Below, in pieces: positions 1 to 11,527 of a stretch of 64,000 nt of DNA (the first letter of the stretch is position 1; each line of letters opens with the position of its first letter). The translations under genes and the position numbers were made by a program. This DNA comes from Pelodera strongyloides (Eukaryota > Nematoda > Chromadorea > Rhabditida > Rhabditidae), in NCBI GenBank assembly GCA_036852015.1, contig JAANDG010001200.1:1-64000 (forward strand), read 5' to 3'. Below the pieces are notes generated by a model. It did not search any database, was not told the origin of the DNA, and worked only from the letters and a program-made list of their open reading frames with translations.

Positions 1-338
1 GAATTTTAAATAAAATAAGCTAATAAGCACCTTTATTGTACTTTATGTATGCTGTCAAATTTGACGGCGACTGAAGTATCAAGTATGTCAAATTTGACGG
101 CGACTTTTTTGTTGTCCAATATTTCGCTTTACGTTTTTTATTTATTTGTTTACGCTGTGTTATTTCGCTTTTGTTCGTTTCAGAATAAAGTATTCAATAT
201 ACAGTGTAAACGCTGCATTGTATGTTTTGTCGATCCATAGTCGGGTGTAATCATTGGCCACATGCTGGATCATAAGAGAAAGAACTTTTGTTTAGATAGA
301 GAGAAGAGATCAATAATAATGTACTCCTTTGCTTTCAG
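1..338. other. Intron or upstream sequence of the left Arb2 gene
   Basis: No coding exon is recognised. By comparison with the complete neighbouring paralogue, this should be the intron before the exon at 339, so the first four exons lie off the left edge. It holds two direct copies of a 20-bp unit (53-72 and 86-105), each containing the 12-bp perfect palindrome GTCAAATTTGAC. Confidence 0.5.
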
Positions 339-3300
339 GTTGATTGTGGACGAAAATCTGCACGAGGGTACTCAGTTTGAATATATTAAGGTGAGTTGTT
401 TCTTTTCTTGAAATTTTTCTCCATAACTTTGTCATGTTTTTTTTCTATGCTGATGCTGATTCAGTCGAATATAGATTTAGTTTATCTGTCGAATATAGAT
501 TTAGTTTACAATTTCACTCGGTTATTTTCTCATTTCTGTAGGTAGGAGCTCTTTTGTTTGTGACGGTTTCCTTTTTGTGTGGTTTCGCACACATTTCCAT
601 TCATTTTATCCATTTCCCTGTTGCCCTCCCTGTTATTCGCATTTGTTAATTTGTTCAGCGCGCTATGGCCAATGATTGGGGAGTGATTGTGATGAATACG
701 CATCTGAATGATAATTACGATATCAAGACGAATGAGCGATGTAAATTAAGGGTAAGTTACACTTATTTCATTTGCAGTCGTATGTTACCTCTGCTTTGAG
801 AGTATGTTCAGTTATCTGGTGCAAAATACGTTGTCTTATACGCCGAGGAGGAAATTGTTCATTTTCTGTGTGATGTGGCTTACCAGTATCTTTTTACTAG
901 GTCCGATTATTGTGAGGATTTCTCTTGTTGATAGAATGGTTGAGTGCAGTGATTAATGGTTTATTTGTGCGGTGGTGATATGTCGTTCCGCTTCCTGTGA
1001 TTATTCGTGAACCATTTATTGTATAACATTGTAGTGGAGCTTCCACGGTTCGATGCACGCCAAGAATTTGTGGAACAAGCATATTATTGGAAACACCAAC
1101 ATCAAGAATATCCATGTAGTGGCACATGCAGGTGGAGGAAATGCAATTTCGGAAGTGGTGGGTTTTGTTGATTTATGCCTTAGTTGTTATTTGTGAATAG
1201 TTCCTTATATTTGTACTTGTCTTCTGTATAACAGTATAACGAAGAATTGTTATTGCTGCTCGGCCTGGCCTCTGGCTGCATATTGTTTTTTTTTTTACTT
1301 TTAGTTAGCGGTACTCGATATATTCTAATGTTTCTTGAACTTGTCTTTATCTTTGGAGCTATGCGTGCATTGTTATTATTCTAGTTCTTCGATTTTTGTA
1401 TTATGAGGCATATTTTGTTAGTGGTCTCTTGCTTACGAAACCATGCCTTGCTGAAAGAAAAATTCATTCCCTGGCAATGCTGCTATTCATGCCATTTTGT
1501 TTTATTTTTGCTTGACTGTCTGTTTTTAGCAATTCGAATACAACGACCTGCGCATCCGAACGGTAGTTTTGGCGGACTCTTGGTACTATGGACCAACGGT
1601 GAGTATTGTGCATTCGTTATCGGAATAACCGGAAGGTTGTTAGTCGTTAGTATAAGAAAGGTTTTTGTATATGAGTATTTTGCATCACTAGAGTGTGTGA
1701 TCTGGTCTTTATGAGGTCGTACTCGTCTTACATAACAGCCAACCCATAGTAATTTTATCTGTGTTTTTTTGGTACGATGTTTTTCGCATCTTTTTTTTTT
1801 TTTTTTTTTTTTTTGCAACTTTGTTTTTAGGAACCAATAATCGTTAATTTTGCCGTGGAGCGTGGCCCGAGAAATGAGAAGAATAAACCGTATTGGATTC
1901 AGAGGAAACAGTGAGTTTGAATGGCCAATTTTGTTTCTTTTGTATTGTTTAGGGCGCGTTCGGGATTGATTTTCCGAAAGGAAACTCGGCCAAATCCTCG
2001 TTCGGGATGGACATTTTGGAAACGTTCTAATGCTTGGAGAAAACAAAAAATACAGTATGAATTAGCATGGAAAATTTGAAAAATAGGCGCGGGAAACGTT
2101 TTTCGCAAGCTAATTCATACTGTATTTTTTGTTTTCTCCAAGTATTGGAACGTTTCCAAAAAGTCCATCCCGAACGAGGATTTGGCCGAGTTTCCTTTCG
2201 GAAAATCAATCCCGAACGCGCCCTTAACTTATAGAAATTGGAAACCTTGGTGGTAGTAATTAACACTAACAACCGCATTAAGTCCGCTGATAATTCAAAC
2301 AAGATTACAAGATGTAGGAAGTAGCTACTCGAAGCTGAACTAGCCGATCGGTGGTATGTGGTATAAGTTAGAGGTTGGGTTTTGGGTTGTAGAGCTAGGA
2401 TTGTCTAGTTTATGCTAATTTTAATTTGGTTAGCTTCTGCGTTGCGTGCTGTTTTAGTCGTGTAATAAGCTGGTTTCTCAGTTTCTCTACTCTTCACTGT
2501 GCAAGTTTGCTTTCGTCGGCCTTCCACAATGATTAGGAATGACCGACTATTGAATAGTTTTATGTTTCATTGTACTGTCTTATCTTGCGTGTGACATATG
2601 CCTTTAATGGCCTTAACGGTTCTCCTCAACATTTGAATTCAGGTCGCTAAATGAATACATATATGACAGACAAGGACGGCATCCGGACCGGCCTGACACG
2701 TGGGTTCTCTTTTATCTTTTAGAAGTCGTTAATAGTCCTGCGTACCTTCTATAATGTCATTGGTTTCATTAGTAGTGCTAAACACACTTACTGCCTTGCA
2801 ATGATGGAAGAAACAGTTATTGAGTAGTTTTGTTATTGTTGGATTTGCGTATATATTTGTTATTTGTGATTTGAAGAACAAAAAAGTCAAGTTTTTCGAT
2901 TTGTCATCTAGTCTAAATTTCAGATATTACGTGATCTATTCCGGCACGGAGGAGCAGGACAGATCAATAATGTCCTGTATTGACGGAGCCTTCTTTTTGA
3001 TGGAAAATTGGGACAAGGTGAGAGATTTATTGAATATTTTGTTTTTGTTGAATACACTATGTTGTTTTATTGTTTAATTTTACGGTTTACGTACTGTTTA
3101 CTCAACCTAATTGTCGCATTGTTTGATTATATTTTCCCCGATGTTTTTATGGTCGTTCTTCCTGCTCTTCCGAGCACTTTATTTTGCATGGTTTTTTTCT
3201 ATGTATGAATAAAGTATTTATATTGTATATTTATTAGATGTTTGCTTTGAAACACCCTTTTTCTATTCAATTAATCTTCAGATGAACGAAAAGTTGTTAT

Positions 3301-4490
3301 TATGTGAAGCAGCGAAGCGTGTCCGTGGTGGATGTCCGTGGGCGGAAGAGGAGACGAAAAAGATTGGTAAGTCGGTTGATGGTTGGATGAGGGCCTCATT
3401 ATTGATAAAGCAAGTCCTTTTATTTATGTCTGGCAGTTATGCTTTGCTAAATGTTGATGTTTCAAAGTTGACATTTAACTCCGTCAGTATGTCAGGTTAC
3501 TATTGTCAATTGTGTTTTGCGTCTAAGGCTGAATTTTATGATTGCACTTGGGTTTGCGTAATAACGGAACGCGATGTATCCCTAATAACCCTAAAATTAT
3601 ATATGCAATGACGAAGAGGCCAGGAATAAAAAATAAAGGAATTACATCAGAAATTTAAAACGTAAAAGTAGTACTCCATATTAGGTGGAAGTGCAATAGG
3701 TCTATTTTGTGCTTGGCTTGTAATAGAAAACCCCTATGTTACATGTTACATCATATTGATTTTTTCGTTAGACTGACCCGCTAACGATGTATTTATAAGT
3801 TCGTAAATTAATATCACTCTGTATTTTCTAATTACCAGTTCTTGTCTCTCCATTCTAGCTGATTACTTTTGAATTGTTTCTTTCAGAGAAAGAAGTGTCT
3901 GAGAATGCCCAGAGTGGAATGGATTCCGAACCTCCGAAGAAATTGTCCACAGCCGATGTAAGTTTGCATATGTTTTTGTTTATTTAAATCTGTGTTCGCG
4001 GCTTCATAGAAGTTCTGGCTGTAGTTTATACTTGAATAGTTTTGAGGACTCGGAGGATAGGGGTTTCGATAATGCGATGACTTATTCGTAATTGTAGAGC
4101 TTAGATGTTGTTGTTGGCTGATTTACGATTTGCCGTTTGCATTCAAACTTCAGTCTAGTGTATGAATGTGATAAGTACACAACGGAATGCTCTGAGACTG
4201 TCGAATTTCATCATAGCTTTTTACTTTCATTTATATTTATGCACTGTTGTTTGGAGTTGTGTCACTTCAAGTTCAAGTTGTGTCACTTCGACTTGTGTCA
4301 CATTGTGTCACTTCAAGTTTCTTTGTCTTTTCAGCAAATCGAAGCGATCCTACGTTCACGCCACAAAAGGAAGGCGGTGGATATGTCAGGAGAGTGGAAT
4401 TCTTCCTCGTTAAGTGCCTTGACTACGGTATGTTCACAACCAATGGAGAGTGATAGTGAAGTGGTTAAGAAGAGGACTAGACAGAACTGA
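339..4490 (+). CDS. Arb2-domain (FAM172A-like) protein, left tandem copy, 5' end missing
   Basis: Exons: 339-390, 659-751, 1035-1157, 1530-1598, 1831-1910, 2643-2699, 2924-3017, 3282-3366, 3887-3957, 4335-4490; the frame stays open through all of them (about 292 residues) to a TGA at 4488. Seen: NDWGVIVMN, then VVAHAGGGNAISEV, VVLADSWYYGPT, FFLMENWDK and a basic tail (KRKA, KKRTRQ) that looks like a nuclear signal. This order matches FAM172A and the Arb2 domain, an alpha/beta-hydrolase-like fold known from S. pombe Arb2 (heterochromatin, small-RNA loading) and FAM172A (nuclear co-transcriptional role). The residue aligned with the nucleophile serine of the neighbour is alanine, so hydrolase activity is probably lost if the family has any. 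Exon lengths 52, 93, 123, 69, 94 and 85 equal those of the right copy. A likely poly(A) signal is at 5329. Family call firm, function inferred. Confidence 0.82.
1950..2223. mobile_element. Palindromic MITE in an intron of the left Arb2 gene
   Basis: Two arms of about 120-130 bp are inverted copies of each other. The outer ends read AGGGCGCGTTCGGGATTGAT and its complement, and the loop is short. The element lies wholly in the intron between exons 1831-1910 and 2643-2699. Open frames across it are artefacts of the palindrome. Confidence 0.8.
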
Positions 4491-5648
4491 TTATCAGATT
4501 ATAAATGAGGTTCAGGTTGTTTATAGCATAATTCTATAAGTTTATTCAAATCCAGCTGTTTTATCCCAAAATGATGTTTTATCGTTACTGGTTACACGGT
4601 TTCCCTGAAGTGATTTGTGAATATAATTGCCTTCTTGATCTCCGATTTGTTTTATCTCTTTCTCTTTTTAAGTACATGTAAATAATATATTTTACCATAA
4701 TCTTTCATGTTTCATTATTGTGGAGGTTCCTATTTTAGCATTAGGTTTGATATTTTATCCGATATATATTTGTTTTACCGTTGTGTGATCTGTATAAGTG
4801 CATATTTATGTATACCTTGTCCCCTGATATTTGTATTATTTGAGATTTCTGTACTTTTTTTTTGTTGCGTTCGTTTTAGTTTTATTTTGCAATACATACA
4901 TAACATAACTGATAGTGTGATATCGTTAGAGTGCGAGGTTTTTTTCTTGTTTCATGGATCTACGGATTCGCTTAGGTTCTTGCGTAGTGTGTAGATTAGA
5001 ATGTTGTTTTCAATTCTCTGTCTTTCTCTAGTGTTTACTGGAGACCGTGGTTTGTGTACGTTAGACTGATAACCCTATAGTTGTTTGGAGAGTTTGAGTG
5101 TGTTAATCAATTGGTGGTAAAGGCGTCATAATATTTTCATCGTCGTTGATAGCACATTTTTCAAGGAATAAGCTTCCGAGAAAATCGCCCTGCTCAAGTA
5201 TATTAATTTCTGAGGACACTGACAGTTTATTAAAACCTTTTAAAGCTGCCATATGTGGTGTCAAGTGTTTTTCGTTGTATTGACGAACGTGGTATATTTT
5301 AATAATAATTGTATGTTATTTGTTGTTGAATAAATTATTTTGGCGTAATTATTTTTGGTTTATGTGATGAAGTTTGCCCTTGCGTATGTTATCAGTTCCG
5401 TTTATTATTTTATCATTGCGAGTGCTTTATAACATTAATGTTGGTCTTAAACGTGCTTTTTTATTACTAATGAATATGAATTTGAATACTTACACTAGCC
5501 GTAAACTGTAGCGATTTTGGAATATTGAACTGCGGTAGATGAAAGAGTGAGACCATTATATTTATCGAATTAGTTTAGGTTAGCCTTCCACATTTACTTC
5601 CTAAAGTAAAGGTGGTCTTAATTCAAGCTGGGGCTCATTGCATCAGTT
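4491..5648. other. 3' UTR of the left Arb2 gene and spacer
   Basis: AT-rich sequence with no coding signal. An AATAAA at 5329 is the best poly(A) signal seen, though some 840 bp after the stop, so an earlier variant signal may be used. The start of the next gene follows at 5649. Confidence 0.5.
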
Positions 5649-8600
5649 ATGGCGCGAATGCATTTGTCGGACGAGGATGGGGATGCTTTACAAGAGACAC
5701 CTCCGGGGAGTCCGGAAAAGGAACCGGTATGTTACTGTATTGCATTGCTGTCTTTGAGTGGAAATCCACTCAATGGCCCCAGTGGAGGGCCATTCTAATG
5801 CTAAGGCCAAAGGCCCAAATACGCCCGGAGTAACGTAAATGGTCCAAGCCCCTGTAGGTTAATTTTCATAGATCTTTCCGGTAATAACTTTTTTTTACTA
5901 TAGTGTGCTAATGGAGATAAACGCTCAAGGTTAGACACATACTATAGATACAGCTTCTCAAATGGTGTCTATAGTATGAACTGGTAAAAAGACATGCACA
6001 TATGTAAACAGTAAACACCATATGTTATTACATTGTGATTATGATCTGGATTACTGTAGTTATGGGCTAGATTACAGTAATTATCATCAAGATTTCTGTT
6101 GTTATGATCTGTATTACTGTAGTTATTGTTTATTCAGCCAGCTAATGAGAGTGGTGATAGTGAGGAGAGTGAAGCTGAGGACGATGTTCGAATCTCACGC
6201 TATTTCAACCGACCCGATGATCACCCCAGTTTGGAGCAACTCGGCTACCACTTCACAAAAGAAGGCCAGCTAAGGGATAAGGTAGCTGAATTTACTTTTG
6301 ACATCGTTTAATTTACTACTGTATCGTTGGGTAATTGACAGCGGGTGCGTGTTTATATGCATATTTAAGGGTTGTATAGATAGTTTATTTCTCGTCTGAT
6401 CTTTTCTCGATAGCTCTGTACACTATGATTATTCACACGAGCAGCCTCTTATATGTTTGAAGTAATATAAATATAAATACTTTATTGCGTTAAAAAAGGC
6501 AAGAACAGAGCGGGACGTTGGAAAAAAAATAACAACAACAATAACATAATCCTCATCTTAGAACGGAGATGTGTTCAAGTTTACGAACCAGAAAACATAT
6601 GAACAGCTTGGATACGCAATCACAGAGGAGATTTTTGTCATGTTGGAGGAGGAACTGGGACTGCAAAGGATTATTGTAGGTTGACCATATATATACAGTA
6701 TTCATATGTCGCAGTATTGCTTCATTACTCTGTCGTGTTTCAGCATTAGCTTTATCTATATCATAGAACTTAGAATATCACTGCTTTCTGAACCTGTAGA
6801 TTCTCTGACCCAATCTGATCCGGAAGTGGTAGAGTTGGTTTCGGTTTACTTTTGTTTTGTTTGGTTTACCCACCGTTTTGGCCAGACTGGTGCCACGTGC
6901 GGTCATAAGTTACCTAAGATAAGGTAAGATTGCCTTTGACTAGGGTTTCTAAGGATTTAGTAAGTTGTTTTAGTTCTAGAATTATATATGTATGCAGAAA
7001 ATTTAAGTTGACAACTAGTATGTTTCAGTATTGGATAACTAGGAGCAATCGTTAGTTGGTATTCGTCCAGTGCATATACGTTTCATGAGCATTATGTCCC
7101 GCCGCTGTTTAATATCAATTCTGTTTATTTCTATGATTTGTTTAGTTTAGTGACTAGATCATGAAGTATAGATTCACTCAAATACATACATTTGCAATAG
7201 CCTCCGGAGGTGCCGGTACGCATGGTTTTTTGGCCAGGCTGGCGCCAGTTGCGTTCATAAGGTGCCTAAGGTAAGATAATGTTGCCTTTGCTGGTACCTA
7301 AGGTTTCCAAGTCCAAGTTTTACCAAGTTGTTTTAGTTGCGCCCCGAAAAGGAAGACGGTTTGGAGGAATACAAGTATTCCTTCTTCTTTGCATCCGAAG
7401 ACTACGATGAGAAGGAGAATCTTCTGGTTCTGATTCACGGAATGGGGGCTGTGAGGGCCGGACAGTGGGGACGCAAGTTGGTCATATAATATATTATACT
7501 AATAATTTATTTCGCACACGTAACATGTATATCGTGCAATCTGTCACTTATTGCAGATATATAACCATAAAATGACCATACGCAATGTCATATTGAATGT
7601 GTGAGTGAGCAGTGGCTAGGTGGTTTCTGCTTTACAATGTTATGATGTGTTGTAATCTATTTTGTTTTCTTTATCTTTAGATTGATTGTCAATGAGAGTC
7701 TGGAGGAGGGATCCCAGTTTCCCTATATTCAAGTGAGTTATTTGAATAATGGTTTGTAATGCAGGGCGTCTGCTATCTGCTGCTTAGATATGTGCATCAG
7801 CTTGCATTCCTTGTCTATTAGTAGTTTTTTCATTGAGATTGAGATGTACCTCAATCAAAACACGCGAGGCCTTTATCGGTTTTGGATGCTACTTCATAGT
7901 TGATCGCGTGTCGACGTCACTGACACCCTGTAACGATAATTTGTACCTTTTAGCGTGCGCTGGACAATGATTGGGGCGTGATTGTGATGAACACCAATTT
8001 CAATGAACATTTTGACTACAAGGACAATGAACTTGTCAAACTTACGGTAAGATTCGTTTTGTCATATATTTATATTTATTGATTTAAGTTTATAGCACTT
8101 ACGGATATACGGTACTTAAATTTGAAGACTATTGTGGCCTATGTAACTTAGTAGTAACCACTGGACTGTGACTCAAAATAGAGGTATCATTTGAATACCA
8201 GCAACCAGCCTAAAATTATTAGTTTACCTATTCTTTTTTTGTTGCAGTACAGCAGGTCAAGCGCTGTTCACGCGCGGAATTTGTGGAAACGGTATATCTT
8301 GAATAATGAGAACACTGAGAACATTCACGTCGTGGCACACTCTGCCGGTGGTGGAGCCATCTCAGCAGTGGTCAGTTTCTTAATCTTTTACTTTATTATT
8401 TTTTTTGTAGTGCAATATAGTCCACTTCATTGTGATTAGCAGATCGCGGCCCCAGTCGTGGCCTTTGTAACTAATTTATTTACCATTCGAGGACGTCTAC
8501 CTTGACTTTTGAAGTTTAGGTGTATATTTGCACGCTCCATGAATAAAGTTGGAAAGATAGTAGTATGAGTAAGTTTCTTGTGAGCTTTCGAATTCCAACC

Positions 8601-10327
8601 ACAAAACAAATGCGTTTAACACATTTTTATTTGCCAACGTTTCGGTATTACACCATTCATCAGGGCAGATTTAATTACCATAGATTTAATTACTTTTCAG
8701 ATGGATGGTTCGCGTGAAGATCGAGTGAGAACGATTGTGCTCACCGATTCCTGGTATACCGGGCCTGCGGTGGGTATTGATTTTTGTGTCGATCAGTTTT
8801 CTAAAGCACTCTCTCTTCTCTCTCTCTCTCTGTCTCTCTCTGTCTCTCTCTCTGTCTCTCTTTCTGTCTCTCTTTCTGTCTGAATCACGACCTGGTAAGA
8901 GATCCCTCCCAGAGACTCTTCATCCTTGGAAGGAAATGATGTCCACGAAATCTTCTGATGGTATACCATGTTTTAGGGACCATTGGTAGTCAACTTCAGC
9001 GCGTCGCGTGGCTATGGCAATGCGGCTTATAGCTCTCAAGGAAGCCGGTAAGTTTGTGGCTCTGAATACCTTTTATCGCTGTATCATTGGGCAACATTAT
9101 CATCTTATTGCTTGTAGGGTGATGTGAAACCGTTATATTTTCTCTTGGATGGCATCGTCCGATTCATGTAAGGTGCATTTAGCATATACATAACATCCCC
9201 TCCATTGGCGTCGTATGTCAAATACCGTAACCTAACCGTACCGATTGTCTCCAGACACTTCGCTATGTATTCTGGAACTCGTGAACACGACCGTACTTCG
9301 GCAGCTTGTTTTGAGGGAGCATTCTTCCTGATGGAAAATTGGAATAAGGTATCAGTTAGTAAATGTAAATAAAGAATTTTGTCGTTTCTTCAAGTCCCTA
9401 ACAATGTTTGTTATCGAACTAAATGAGTCGAACATAAAAAAGAAGTCAGAATACATTTGTCTGTATCTTTTTCACTTTCCGGATGTAACGCGACGCGAAA
9501 CTGCAGCTCGTTAACTTTCAGATGCCTCGGAAGTTACTGTTGTGTGGAGCGGCGAAAAGGGTACGTGGTGGATGTCCGTGGGCAGAGGAAGAGATTGCAA
9601 AGATTGGTAAGTTACCTGGGGATATAATTAGAAAGTTTAAACCAAGAACGTTAGTATGTCACAATGTCACATGCTCAAATGGAGGTGTTAATAAACCTGT
9701 ATGACAAAGGAGTAGTGATTGTTTGTGTGACATTGTTACCGATAAGTGTATTTACGAATCAGGGAATCAATAGATAAGTATTTTGTTTTAACTTACCATA
9801 TTATTATTGCAGAGGAACTATTTGCAACAAAAGAAGAAGTGGATAACAAACAAACAGTCAAGGCACCGAGTAATGAAGTGAGTCGCAGATATTTTGTTCT
9901 CTACGTAGAGTAGAATTTGTTACCAAATAAGCCCCCCCCCCCCAACGTATATTATTGCCTTGCTTTCATAGTACCGTAACCATTTTTTAGGTCTTATTGT
10001 TAGCCACGAAATCAGCGTTGCTGAGAATTTCTTTAATTATTCTTTCATGTGAGCCATGTGCAGCACCTATTATGTATTCCTGCATGTTTCTCGTTTCAGA
10101 ACCTTTCTCGTCGTAGAAAGAGAAGAGTCTCGTCCAGTCCCGAACCAGAACCCGCGGAGCCCGCTTCGTCGGCTAGTTCCCTGGGATCAGTCGCCCTGTC
10201 GGAGACCGCTTCTGCTTCCGAATCCACCCTGACGCCTGTGAATTCTCTGGATGCTCTGGCTGCCGGATGCACTGAACAGTCAGGGGATACTGTAGATGGC
10301 ACAGAGAAGAAGAGGGTTAAACTGTAG
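5649..10327 (+). CDS. Arb2-domain (FAM172A-like) protein, right tandem copy, complete
   Basis: Thirteen exons give 451 residues: 5649-5726, 6138-6281, 6562-6675, 7337-7476, 7681-7732, 7954-8046, 8248-8370, 8701-8769, 8977-9047, 9255-9348, 9522-9606, 9813-9877, 10100-10327. The start is the first ATG of an exon rich in acidic residues; all splice phases agree. Seen in order: acidic N-terminus, GYHFTKEGQLR (like the FAM172A N-terminal block), LVLIHGMG with GQW near residues 144-156, VVAHSAGGG with the candidate nucleophile Ser239, and VLTDSWY with Asp264, as expected of an alpha/beta-hydrolase-like Arb2 domain. The C-terminus has a basic cluster (SRRRKRR), a Ser/Pro/Glu-rich stretch and KKRVKL, suggesting nuclear location. 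Known relatives act in chromatin silencing or splicing-linked regulation; the substrate, if any, is unknown. Confidence 0.9.
6022..6135. repeat. Degenerate tandem repeat in intron 1 of the right Arb2 gene
   Basis: Imperfect units carrying TTATGATCTGGATTACTGTAG and variants recur about three times just before the exon 2 acceptor. No coding role is seen. Confidence 0.55.
6875..6973 (+). repeat. Upstream copy of an intronic duplication that includes a splice acceptor
   Basis: This segment and 7225-7336 share TTTTGGCCAG, CTGG, GCCA, TCATAAG, CCTAAG, TTGCCTTTG and the final AAGTTGTTTTAG. The second copy ends at the real acceptor before exon 4 of the right Arb2 gene; the first is a decoy in the same intron. 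Confidence 0.75.
8816..8880. repeat. TCTC/TCTG microsatellite
   Basis: A run of TCTCTCTG-type units in the intron after exon 8 of the right Arb2 gene. The Leu/Ser-rich frames crossing it are spurious. Confidence 0.9.
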
Positions 10328-10835
10328 AAGAAGAGTGTGACATTAAAGTGGAATGTCAGGTGGTTTTGAAGATGGTGATTCTGTGTTATTACGTGCAAAT
10401 TGCTGTGCCGTTTTAAAACCACTTGTTATTCTGTCATACTGTACTTTTGTATGTACTTAATCCGTGTATCAATTAAATTCTCCATTAACCCCGTGAATTT
10501 TGCTAGAAATTATGTTAAGGATTTGGTTTGTTGGATGTGTTCACCCAGTATTGCTTGTCGGAGACCGCTTCTGAGTAAAGCTGCATTTGATTACTTTGTT
10601 TATTAGCTAATTGCTTTTGTTTATTAACAAATTATTGTTATTTATTATCAGCCTCTGAGAATATGGCAGTGTCTCGGTCAAATACTCACTTACGTTTACC
10701 GTTATTGACTCGTTCAGCTGCTATTTATTGTTTTGTATATTGGTTTTCTTGACGTGTTGTATATTATTGGTTCTGGATTTTTATTGCCTTACTTGTATTC
10801 GAACTTTTTTTTAATGATCTCGTCTTATGTGCTTG

Positions 10836-10841
10836 AATAAA
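10836..10841 (+). terminator. Poly(A) signal AATAAA, right Arb2 gene
   Basis: Canonical hexamer 509 bp after the TAG at 10327; the distance is long, so an earlier non-canonical signal is possible. Confidence 0.4.
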
Positions 10842-11139
10842 AGTTCGTACGCTGATATAGTCTGTGGTTTGATGGCGCTGTTCGTTGTTTTTTTTTGGTA
10901 TACATCACAGGATGCTTGGCGCGCAAGCCGCACGAAAACGGCGCACAAAATACACGTGGGCGCCGATCGTCCGCCGCTTGTGCGCCAAGTTTCTCGTTGA
11001 TTTCACTATATTGGTTCAAATGGGAACTTTTGGCGTCCGATGACTTTTCAAACTTGTCGTTGTTGAAATCTCTTTGGTGTATGGGTTTTGAGAGGACAAG
11101 GAAAGAGATGGATTCTTTTTTGGCACTTTTTGTTGTAGA

Positions 11140-11400
11140 GGGACATGGACGAGAGAGAAAGAGAGAGTCAGAGAAAGACCTTGAAATCATTTTGAAAATT
11201 TGAAAACATTCTAGGTTCAGGGAGCATTCATTGAATGGGAGATGAGATGAAGATAGAGAGAGAGAGAGAGAGACAGAGGAGAAAAGTAGAGAGAGAGAGT
11301 ACATAAAAATGGAGAACGAAAACTAAGGAGAGAGAAAGAAGAAGGGAGGGGGAAAGATGGTCATATGAGAGAGAAATATAGAAAAAGAGAGAGCCCTCGG
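11140..11400. repeat. GA-rich microsatellite
   Basis: Purine-rich GAGAGAAA units on the plus strand, upstream of the galectin gene. Confidence 0.8.
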
Positions 11401-11527
11401 TCTGGCACAAACAACTGTGTTGTTTGCAACGAGGGGCGGGTTTCTGGAACTAGCAACGGACATTTCAGAGTATTTTATCGTCGGAAGAGGGCGCGTATTT
11501 GTGTTCCAAACAAGGACGTCGATAAAC

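Larger units (their letters stand above)
10328..11527. other. 3' UTR and spacer between the Arb2 and galectin genes
   Basis: Contains an AATAAA at 10836, a GC-rich patch near 10915-10985 (gcgcaag, gcgcac words) and a GA-rich microsatellite (about 11140-11400). A frame at 11365-11559 has a few Cys and basic residues but no recognised domain. Confidence 0.55.

Noticed and set aside
1483..2302. Long minus-strand frames over the left Arb2 gene
   Set aside because: They cross known plus-strand exons and the palindromic MITE; no domain or splice support.
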